A stretch of 7,392 nt of DNA from Sandaracinaceae bacterium (lineage in GTDB: Bacteria > Myxococcota_A > Polyangia > Polyangiales > Houyiibacteriaceae), in the NCBI GenBank assembly GCA_012514415.1, contig JAAZAH010000009.1, positions 1 to 7,392 on the forward strand, written 5' to 3'. Every line of letters begins with the position of its first letter. Position 1 is the stretch's first letter. The notes beneath the pieces are model-generated. The model was not told the DNA's origin. It worked only from the letters and a program-made list of their open reading frames with translations, and did no database searches. This document shows positions 1 through 4,323 of the stretch, one piece after another. A program made the translations under genes and the position numbers.

Positions 1-153
1 ACGTCGCCTGGGCTGTTTGCGATTCCGATGAAGCTCCTCAATGCGCGCCACGCTCTCGGCCGTCGACGCACCACGTGGGCTCGCCGCGGGCAAAAGTCCG
101 TCGAGTCCACGACCGAGGCGCCGTTTCGGGGCGCTGGGCTCTTGTTTACTCAT
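1..153 (-). CDS. parB: Chromosome-partitioning protein ParB, N-terminal fragment (cut by window edge)
   Basis: ParB binds parS sites near the origin as a CTP-dependent clamp and works with ParA and SMC in chromosome segregation. Only the first 51 codons are present; the gene continues beyond position 1. The reading starts MSKQEPSAPKRRLGRGLDGL, the basic and Gly/Leu-rich N-terminus typical of chromosomal ParB (family pattern RLGRGLxxL, which contacts ParA). It ends in NRKQPRR, matching the start of the conserved ParB core (usual form NxxQPRR). The ATG lies 7 bp after the parA stop, and a purine-rich TTGAGGGG stretch that includes that stop can serve as ribosome binding site, so the pair is an operon. 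This frame was read directly from the reverse complement. The call is strong given the parA partner, although the DNA-binding domain is outside the window. Confidence 0.88.
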   Translation of the reverse strand, partial: MSKQEPSAPKRRLGRGLDGLLPAASPRGASTAESVARIEELHRNRKQPRRR

Positions 154-160
154 CCGCCCC

Positions 161-955
161 TCAAGCCGCCTCGAGCCCGTCGAGGAGCTCACGCGCAAAA
201 TTCAGGTAGCCATACGAGCCGCGAGACGCCGCATCATAAAGGATGACGGGCTTGCCATAAGACGGCGCCTCGGCCAGCCGCACATTCCTCGGGATGATCG
301 TGCGATAGACATGGAAATGTCGCCGGACTTCATCCGCCACCTCATTGGCGAGGTTATTCCGCGCGTCGAACATCGTCAGCAAGACGCCGTGAATATAGAG
401 CGAAGGGTTCAGCGAGGCGCGCACACGCTCAACCGTATCGACGAGCTGGCTAAGCCCCTCGAGCGCATAATATTCGCACTGAAGCGGGACGATCACAAGA
501 TCGGCCGCGGCGAGCGCGTTGATCGTCAACGTGCCGAGGGAAGGGGGGCAGTCGAGCACGATGAAATCATACTCCGCGCGCACGCTTTCGATGCCGAAGC
601 GCAGCCGCTGCGCCGCATCCGGCTCGTCGATGAGCTCGCGCTCAATCGCTACCAAATCGCGAGTGGCCGGCACAAGATCGAGACCTTCGAGTTCGGTTCC
701 GAGGCGAATCTCGCGAAGTGAAGCGTCGCCGAGGAGGAGCTCATAGCTGCCGCGCTCGACGCTTCCTGGCGTCACCCCAAGGCCCGTCGTCGCATTCGAT
801 TGCGGATCGAGATCGACCACCAGAACGCGCTGTTCGGCCACCACCAGACTTGCCGCGAGGTTGACGGCGGTCGTGGTCTTTCCGACCCCGCCCTTCTGGT
901 TGGCTATCGCTACGACTCGACCCATGCGTGATTCGTCTACCAAGGGAGCGCCCAT
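161..955 (-). CDS. parA: Chromosome-partitioning ATPase ParA (Soj/MinD-family P-loop ATPase)
   Basis: ParA is a nucleoid-binding ATPase whose ATP-bound dimers are released by ParB, moving origin regions apart. The 264-residue frame has the deviant Walker A motif KGGVGKTTT at residues 21-29, the Walker A' segment VVDLDPQ (46-52) and Walker B LDCPPSLG (134-141). It also has the family-typical YYALEGLSQL (162-171), the FDARNNLANEV region (196-206) and IPRNVRLAEAPSYGKP (221-236). Length is normal for the short chromosomal Soj type, which lacks an N-terminal HTH. The start is uncertain: the ATG at 955 is given, but an in-frame ATG at 925 (MGRVVAIANQKGG) matches the usual family N-terminus equally well, and neither has a clear ribosome binding site. 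parB follows 7 bp downstream. Upstream is a divergent spacer with a dyad at 984-1007 that could be an operator. Confidence 0.96.
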   Translation of the reverse strand: MGAPLVDESRMGRVVAIANQKGGVGKTTTAVNLAASLVVAEQRVLVVDLDPQSNATTGLGVTPGSVERGSYELLLGDASLREIRLGTELEGLDLVPATRDLVAIERELIDEPDAAQRLRFGIESVRAEYDFIVLDCPPSLGTLTINALAAADLVIVPLQCEYYALEGLSQLVDTVERVRASLNPSLYIHGVLLTMFDARNNLANEVADEVRRHFHVYRTIIPRNVRLAEAPSYGKPVILYDAASRGSYGYLNFARELLDGLEAA

Positions 956-983
956 CGATCAACGTCCAATCGCTGATTTGGTG

Positions 984-1007
984 TTCGGCCCTTCATCTAA
1001 GGCCGAA
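984..1007. promoter_or_regulatory. Dyad TTCGGCC-N10-GGCCGAA upstream of parA
   Basis: A perfect 7-bp inverted repeat (984-990 and 1001-1007) with a 10-bp centre lies 29 bp upstream of the parA ATG at 955, in the divergent spacer. There is no T-run after it on either strand, so it is not an intrinsic terminator. It could be an operator for the par operon or a hairpin in its 5' leader. The dyad is seen directly; its role is inference. Confidence 0.4.
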
Positions 1008-1029
1008 AGAAAGATTTTGTGCGTCTTTT

Positions 1030-1058
1030 TTGCCATGTGCTCCGAGAGCGGATACTGT
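1030..1058 (+). promoter_or_regulatory. Possible sigma-70-type promoter for the 60-aa gene
   Basis: TTGCCA (1030-1035, five of six matches to TTGACA) is separated by 17 bp from TACTGT (1053-1058, which keeps T1, A2 and T6 of TATAAT). Transcription would start near 1065, leaving a leader of about 50 nt before the ATG at 1115. The spacing is ideal but the -10 is weak, so this is a tentative call. Confidence 0.35.
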
Positions 1059-1076
1059 TCGCACAATGTCGGACAA

Positions 1077-1092
1077 GGTGCACACTGGCACC
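1077..1092. repeat. Inverted repeat GGTGC-N6-GCACC in the leader of the 60-aa gene
   Basis: A 5-bp perfect inverted repeat with a 6-nt centre (1077-1081 and 1088-1092) lies between the proposed start site and the AAGGA ribosome binding site (1103-1107). It could form a small hairpin in the leader RNA or be a protein-binding dyad. It is short enough to be chance. Confidence 0.25.
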
Positions 1093-1114
1093 ACATAGGA
1101 CGAAGGAACGAACG

Positions 1115-1297
1115 ATGTCGATTTACAGCCCTCAATCCTACCGTGATCTAGCCGAGTTCGAGCGCGAAGTCCTCCGCGATAGCCGCAAAGCCGGCTGGTC
1201 GCTTGACGATCTCTATGCCGAAGCAAGCTTCAACCCCGGCCGAGACGACTCGATCGCGATGGACGAAGAGAGCGAGCTCGACTTTGATTTTGATTGA
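1115..1297 (+). CDS. Small acidic protein of unknown function (60 aa)
   Basis: I do not recognise this family. The start is well defined: ATG at 1115 has AAGGA at 1103-1107 with 7-nt spacing, although the open frame extends further upstream. The protein starts MSIYSPQSYRDLAEFEREVL, has a central GWSLDDLYAEASFNP segment (residues 27-41) and ends in an acidic tail DEESELDFDFD (50-60). There are about 17 Asp/Glu against 6 Lys/Arg, no cysteine, no signal peptide and no membrane segment, so it should be a soluble cytoplasmic protein. The N-terminal 25 residues can form a charged helix, and the aromatic/acidic tail resembles a short linear binding motif. It is transcribed away from parA and followed at once by a run of inverted repeats ending in a strong terminator. 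A role as a small regulator or adaptor is only a guess. Confidence 0.78.
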   Translation: MSIYSPQSYRDLAEFEREVLRDSRKAGWSLDDLYAEASFNPGRDDSIAMDEESELDFDFD

Positions 1298-1298
1298 G

Positions 1299-1320
1299 TT
1301 TCTGAAATACTTCTCAGAAA
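1299..1320. repeat. Inverted repeat TTTCTGA-N8-TCAGAAA after the 60-aa gene
   Basis: A perfect 7-bp inverted repeat (1299-1305 and 1314-1320) starts one base after the TGA of the 60-aa gene. It directly abuts the next dyad at 1321. It has no T-run, so it is not a classical terminator; it may protect the mRNA 3' end or be part of an operator. Confidence 0.45.
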
Positions 1321-1339
1321 GTTCGCGATCTTCGCGAAC
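1321..1339. promoter_or_regulatory. Perfect dyad GTTCGCGA-TCT-TCGCGAAC overlapping a possible -35
   Basis: Two perfect 8-bp arms (1321-1328 and 1332-1339) flank a 3-bp centre. The dyad covers the expected -35 position of the TATACT hexamer at 1345-1350. A 19-bp perfect palindrome in this place looks like a repressor or activator site. As RNA it would be an 8-bp stem with a 3-nt loop at the 3' end of the 60-aa gene's message. I cannot assign it to a known regulator. Confidence 0.45.
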
Positions 1340-1350
1340 GGCTCTATACT
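1322..1350 (+). promoter_or_regulatory. Possible promoter of the candidate small RNA (-10 TATACT)
   Basis: TATACT (1345-1350) matches five of six bases of the sigma-70 -10 consensus. At 17 bp upstream is TTCGCG (1322-1327), a weak -35 that lies inside the dyad 1321-1339. Initiation would be near 1357, just ahead of three hairpins and a terminator. A good -10 with a poor -35 covered by a dyad suggests an activated or repressed promoter. Confidence 0.4.
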
Positions 1351-1356
1351 GAACCA

Positions 1357-1473
1357 AGTTTCAGAATGCAGCTGATTTTCCTCCCGGCTGCATTCTTGGA
1401 GACAGTGAGGTCGCCCCCTCGCTCTCTCCAAACACCAAAGGCCTTACGGTCGCCCCCGTAAGGCCTTTTCTTA
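1357..1473 (+). ncRNA. Candidate structured small RNA: three hairpins with C-rich loops and an intrinsic terminator
   Basis: No frame here is coding, yet three strong stems follow one another almost without gaps. Hairpin A pairs AGAATGCAGC (1363-1372) with GCTGCATTCT (1387-1396); its 14-nt loop contains CCTCCC (1380-1385), which is complementary to Shine-Dalgarno sequences. Hairpin B pairs 1398-1410 with 1417-1429: 13 positions with one C-C mismatch and one G-U. Hairpin C is the terminator, 1437-1449 with 1456-1468, all 13 pairs perfect. B and C have the identical hexaloop TCGCCC. With TATACT at 1345-1350 the transcript would be about 115-120 nt. C-rich loops on tandem hairpins are known in antisense-type bacterial small RNAs such as the actinobacterial 6C RNA; I see an architectural resemblance only. 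The alternative is a structured 3' UTR of the 60-aa gene. Confidence 0.55.
1437..1473 (+). terminator. Strong intrinsic terminator
   Basis: AAAGGCCTTACGG (1437-1449) and CCGTAAGGCCTTT (1456-1468) form a perfect 13-bp stem with a 6-nt loop TCGCCC. It is followed by TTTTCTTATTT on the + strand, the classic Rho-independent layout. On the - strand the same stem is followed by a T-rich but interrupted stretch, so it may also work for the leftward transcript arriving from the 74-aa gene. Confidence 0.9.
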
Positions 1474-1485
1474 TTTAAGGTGCGC

Positions 1486-1510
1486 TCACGCGCAGCGCCC
1501 GCTCGCGTGA
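1486..1510 (-). terminator. Hairpin directly after the stop of the 74-aa gene, possible weak terminator
   Basis: TCACGCG (1486-1492) and CGCGTGA (1504-1510) form a perfect 7-bp dyad with an 11-nt centre, beginning right after the leftward gene's stop codon (1511-1513). The sequence after the stem on the - strand has only a short T stretch. It may stabilise or partly terminate the message, with the bidirectional stem at 1437-1468 as back-up. Confidence 0.35.
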
Positions 1511-1735
1511 TCAGCGCTCGGGCGCCGTATGATCGAGGTAGTTGATGAGCGGCACGTCGCCATCAAAGCTCGGGCCGATCTTGCGCCAAGCAGCCGACCA
1601 AAGAATCAGGAACGCGATGGCGATGGTGACGAAGGAGAGGGCGATGAGCTTCGGCCCCGTCCATTTATCATCACGCTCGGCGACGATCTTCGCCTCTTCT
1701 TCCGTCATCGCGACGTTGACATAGCTCTTCGACAT
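1511..1735 (-). CDS. Small single-pass membrane protein of unknown function (74 aa)
   Basis: Not recognised as a named family. The protein has an acidic, helical soluble N-terminus (residues 1-24, with TEEEAKIVAERDD), then a hydrophobic segment from about 30 to 50 (LIALSFVTIAIAFLILWSAAW), long enough to span the inner membrane. A 24-residue C-terminal tail starts RKIGPSFDGD. It has no cysteine and no cleavage site, so it looks like a bitopic membrane protein. The start is supported by AAGGTGAG just upstream (ATG at 1735, AAGG spaced about 6 nt). Its own promoter candidate lies at 1778-1806. It converges with the small-RNA region and lies 103 bp downstream of the DCC-family gene on the same strand. 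Small proteins of this build often accompany respiratory or transport complexes, but nothing here identifies a partner. Confidence 0.72.
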   Translation of the reverse strand: MSKSYVNVAMTEEEAKIVAERDDKWTGPKLIALSFVTIAIAFLILWSAAWRKIGPSFDGDVPLINYLDHTAPER

Positions 1736-1777
1736 CTCTCACCTTCGCTGCGTTTTGCAGGCAAATTCGTTGGCCCT

Positions 1778-1806
1778 TAGATAGAAGCAAACCTTCAATT
1801 CGTCAA
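1778..1806 (-). promoter_or_regulatory. Possible promoter of the 74-aa membrane protein gene
   Basis: On the - strand, TTGACG (1806-1801, five of six matches) is followed by exactly 17 bp and TATCTA (1783-1778). Initiation would fall near 1771, about 35 nt before the ATG at 1735. The -35 and spacing are good; the -10 keeps only TAT. This supports separate transcription of the 74-aa gene from the upstream DCC-family gene. Confidence 0.45.
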
Positions 1807-1838
1807 CACCGAATCATCCGAGGCGCCGATCCGCGCCC

Positions 1839-2255
1839 TCAGGGGAGAAAGCGCGTGCGGAGTTCGGGCGGTAGAAGTGGGCAGATTTCCTCAGGCTTCT
1901 TGAAGATCGATCGCCGCACGCGAGCGACGAAGCGATAACCGAGATCGCGAATGAAGCGGGGAATCGCGCGGAGAAGTCCCCCCAAGATGCGATCGCGACC
2001 ACCGAGGCGGGCAAGAAGATGCGCCGTCGCGTCCGATTCGACGAGGAGTTCGCCCGACGCCGTCAAGACCACCACGCTGTCCGGGAGCCGCGCTCTCGCG
2101 CTCTCGTCCACCTGCGCTTGGAAGGTCTCGCCATAGAGCGGCGCGTAAAGAAAACGACTTCCGTCCATATCGCGCTTTACGCAATAGATTACGGCGTGAT
2201 GGCAGAGCCCGCAGCTCCCATCGAAGAAGACAAGATCCCTGCCATCGATCGACAC
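1839..2255 (-). CDS. DCC-family thiol-disulfide oxidoreductase (DUF393)
   Basis: DUF393 proteins have a thioredoxin-like fold with a DxxCxxC active site and are predicted dithiol oxidoreductases of mostly unknown substrate. Here the motif is FFDGSCGLC with Cys15 and Cys18 (GTG as residue 1). Family features follow: a basic helix (YCVKRD), FLYAPLYGETFQ, a strand plus turn DSVVVLTASGELL, and a C-terminus ending CPLLPPELRTRFLP. The open frame reaches an ATG at 2345, but that version would add 30 residues without family character and overlap the map start region. I prefer GTG at 2255, giving 138 residues, the usual length. No ribosome binding site precedes this GTG, so translation may be leaderless. 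A bulged hairpin (1820-1840) overlaps the stop. The gene is divergent from map. Confidence 0.88.
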   Translation of the reverse strand: MSIDGRDLVFFDGSCGLCHHAVIYCVKRDMDGSRFLYAPLYGETFQAQVDESARARLPDSVVVLTASGELLVESDATAHLLARLGGRDRILGGLLRAIPRFIRDLGYRFVARVRRSIFKKPEEICPLLPPELRTRFLP

Positions 2256-2263
2256 CGTTGAAG

Positions 2264-2291
2264 AATAAATTTGTTCTCGCCCCCATGCAAA
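2264..2291 (-). promoter_or_regulatory. Possible promoter of the DCC-family gene giving a near-leaderless mRNA
   Basis: On the - strand TTTGCA (2291-2286) and TTTATT (2269-2264) are each four-of-six matches to the -35 and -10 consensus, with a 16-bp spacer. Initiation would fall at about 2257, only 1-3 nt from the GTG at 2255. This fits the absence of a ribosome binding site but rests on weak hexamers. Confidence 0.25.
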
Positions 2292-2356
2292 ACCCCTCGG
2301 CGAGATTTGCACCGCCCAGCGAGAAGGGCTACGCCAAGCATTCAAGAGGTGAAATT

Positions 2357-3190
2357 TTGGCCGAAATCATGACGGCGACGATGATCGAGCGGATGAGGGA
2401 ATCCTGCCAGATGGCGGCCGAATGCCTCGTCGCGGTTGGCTCGATCATCCGCCCGGGAATCACGACGAACGAAATCGATCGCTTCGTCCACAACTTCATC
2501 GTCGACCGCTCCGCCTATCCGGCGCCGCTCAATTATAAAGGCTTTCCGAAGAGCGTTTGTACCTCGGTCAACGAGGTCGTCTGCCACGGCATCCCCGAAG
2601 ATCGCGAGCTGAAGGACGGCGATATCGTTAACGTCGACGTGACCACGCTCTATCCCGCCAAGGGCGGCTATTATGGCGACACGAGCGTCACCTTCTACGT
2701 CGGAAAGCCGAGCGAGGAAGCCATCCACTTGGTCGAGGTGACGCGCGAGTGCCTCGAGGTCGGGATCTCGGTCGTCAAGCACGGCGCGCGCGTCGGTGAC
2801 ATCGGCGCCGCCATCCAAGAAGTCGCCGAAAAAGCCGGCTGCTCCGTCGTCCGCGATTATGTCGGTCACGGCGTGGGGCGGGTCTTTCATACCGATCCGC
2901 AGATTCCCCATTATGGCCGCGCTGGCACCGGAAAACGCCTCAAGGCCGGCATGGTCTTTACCATCGAGCCCATGATCAACCTCGGCCACTACGCGACCGA
3001 GCTCTTGAGCGATGGCTGGACCGCTGTGACGGCCGATCGAAGCCTTTCGGCCCAGTTCGAGCACACCATCCTCGTGACTCGCGACGGCGCCGAGGTGCTT
3101 ACGGCCCGGCCAGAGCTCGTTCCGAACTGCGAGGACGTTCCTTGGGCGAAGCTCCACCCGCGCTCCTGTCCTGCAGCCTTTCGTTCCTAG
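2357..3190 (+). CDS. map: Type I methionine aminopeptidase
   Basis: Removes the N-terminal methionine from nascent proteins in the cytoplasm using two divalent metal ions. Numbered from the TTG start, all five metal ligands and the catalytic His are present: His77 (VVCHGIP), Asp94 (NVDVT), Asp108 (YGDTS), His171 (GHGVGR), Glu204 (TIEPM) and Glu235 (QFEHT). The last four fall at the same numbers as in E. coli MetAP. Asp94 and Asp108 are 14 apart instead of the usual 11, a short loop insertion (LYPAKGG). The N-terminal MIERMRES matches the family's IEKMR. TTG at 2357 is chosen because AGAGG (2345-2349) lies 7 nt before it; ATG at 2369 or 2381 lacks a ribosome binding site, and ATG at 2258 would add unrelated residues. 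The C-terminus extends about 25-30 residues beyond the usual end. No zinc-finger extension is present. Confidence 0.95.
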   Translation: MAEIMTATMIERMRESCQMAAECLVAVGSIIRPGITTNEIDRFVHNFIVDRSAYPAPLNYKGFPKSVCTSVNEVVCHGIPEDRELKDGDIVNVDVTTLYPAKGGYYGDTSVTFYVGKPSEEAIHLVEVTRECLEVGISVVKHGARVGDIGAAIQEVAEKAGCSVVRDYVGHGVGRVFHTDPQIPHYGRAGTGKRLKAGMVFTIEPMINLGHYATELLSDGWTAVTADRSLSAQFEHTILVTRDGAEVLTARPELVPNCEDVPWAKLHPRSCPAAFRS

Positions 3191-3244
3191 GCGCGCGTCC
3201 TCGACCCCACGGAGCGCCCAACCTCAGGGCGACGGCGACGGGAC

Positions 3245-3271
3245 CGCGGGCTCCTCGGCAGAACGCCCGCG
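3245..3271. repeat. Inverted repeat CGCGGGC-N13-GCCCGCG between convergent genes
   Basis: A perfect 7-bp GC-only stem (3245-3251 and 3265-3271) with a 13-nt centre lies in the 98-bp spacer between the map stop and the phosphatase gene stop. No T-run follows on either strand. It could act as a U-less terminator for both convergent transcripts, but GC-rich dyads of this length also arise by chance. Confidence 0.3.
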
Positions 3272-3288
3272 CCTGCCACACGCGTGAT

Positions 3289-4323
3289 TCACGAGGTCGT
3301 ATCGCTCGCTTCGAGGTGGAGCACGAGGGCATCGCCCTCTTTTCGTAGTCGGAGGGGCTCGAGCCACTCGCCTTGACAGGGTCCGCTGATGCAATGGCCG
3401 TCCTCGGCGCGGTAGCGCGCCCCGTGCGCAACGCACACGATCGTCCCATCGTCGCTCAGCGTCGGTGCCCCGGAGCCGAGATCGAGCGGGATGGGAAGGT
3501 GTTTGCATCGATTCCGATAGGCATGCGCCATGCCCTGTGAATCCCTCAAGATGAGCGCCTGCTCTGGATTTCCGTTGAGATCGACGCCGATCTGCACCGT
3601 AAAGATGCGCCCCTCGCGAAGCTCATCATCACGGCAGACGGGCAAGCGCACTATGGAACGGCGATTGAGCGGACGCGAATAGATCTCTTTTGCCGGGACC
3701 GAGTAGAGGCGTCGAGCTCCGACCTCGAGCGCGCTCAGCTCGCCCCCGTAGACGCAACCGCTGTCGAGACCGATGGAGTGTTCGCGGAGCTGGAGTCCGC
3801 GGATGGCGTCGTGCCCGAAGACGATCAGTTCATCGCCCCGATAAAGTGAGGCCCAGGGCAAGCCCTCCTGAGCGCGCATGGTCGGAGTGCCATCGTTTTT
3901 GACCCCGCGAACATTGAGAAGTACGCTCGGATCCTGCTCCTCGAGCGGACGGGAAGGGTCGATGCCGGCGTGGACAACGAGCAGGTTTTTCTCCGGAACA
4001 CGGAGATAAAGGGGTGTCCGTTCCAGATAGTCTCGCTCGTCCTCTTCGAGTTTTTTCGCGATATTCGCGTGTTCGCTCCCATCCAGGCGCCGCTTGCCGC
4101 TGAGATAGGAGAGCACGCGCTCCTCGTGGTTGCCCCGGACGCTGAGGGCGCCGAGTTCCATTGCGCGCCGAATGACCCCGGTCGTATCCGGGCCTTTGGC
4201 CACGAGATCGCCCGCCAAGATCAGCCGATCGCTCCCAGCATCGAATTGGATGAGCCTAAGAAGCTCATCAAATTCCTCGAGACATCCGTGAATGTCCCCG
4301 ACGACGAAGACCCGCCCCGACAT
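3289..4323 (-). CDS. PPP-family (ApaH-like) metallophosphatase fused to a C-terminal Rieske [2Fe-2S] domain
   Basis: The 344-residue protein has two complete domains. Residues 1 to about 215 are a PPP-type metallophosphatase: GDIHG (9-13), GDLVAKGPD (38-46), GNHE (64-67), VVHAG with His118, FGHD with His171, and DSGCVYGGELSAL (187-199), a signature shared with ApaH and PrpE-type phosphatases. Such enzymes hydrolyse diadenosine polyphosphates or phosphoproteins; the substrate here is unknown. Residues from about 222 form a Rieske-type ferredoxin domain: CKH (Cys273, His275) and CVAH (Cys297, His300), separated by 21 residues, give the four cluster ligands. Two further cysteines (311, 316) follow in CISGPC. 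There is no signal peptide or membrane segment, so it should be cytoplasmic. The ATG overlaps the upstream gene's TGA by one base (TGATG), implying translational coupling. One uninterrupted frame spans both domains, so the fusion is not a visible frameshift artefact. Confidence 0.88.
   Translation of the reverse strand: MSGRVFVVGDIHGCLEEFDELLRLIQFDAGSDRLILAGDLVAKGPDTTGVIRRAMELGALSVRGNHEERVLSYLSGKRRLDGSEHANIAKKLEEDERDYLERTPLYLRVPEKNLLVVHAGIDPSRPLEEQDPSVLLNVRGVKNDGTPTMRAQEGLPWASLYRGDELIVFGHDAIRGLQLREHSIGLDSGCVYGGELSALEVGARRLYSVPAKEIYSRPLNRRSIVRLPVCRDDELREGRIFTVQIGVDLNGNPEQALILRDSQGMAHAYRNRCKHLPIPLDLGSGAPTLSDDGTIVCVAHGARYRAEDGHCISGPCQGEWLEPLRLRKEGDALVLHLEASDTTS

Noticed and set aside
41..721. 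Open frame of 226 codons on the + strand across parB and parA
   Set aside because: It runs antisense to two certain genes and shows no domain; shadow frame.
956..1114. parS site near parAB
   Set aside because: I looked for the TGTTTCACGTGAAACA-type palindrome here and in the other intergenic regions and saw none; the dyad at 984-1007 is different in sequence.
1839..2345. Longer 168-aa version of the DCC-family protein from ATG 2345
   Set aside because: The extra 30 residues lack family character, there is no ribosome binding site, and it would overlap the divergent map leader.
2342..3157. Open frame of 271 codons on the - strand opposite map
   Set aside because: The + strand encodes a complete methionine aminopeptidase with all metal ligands; the antisense frame has no family character.
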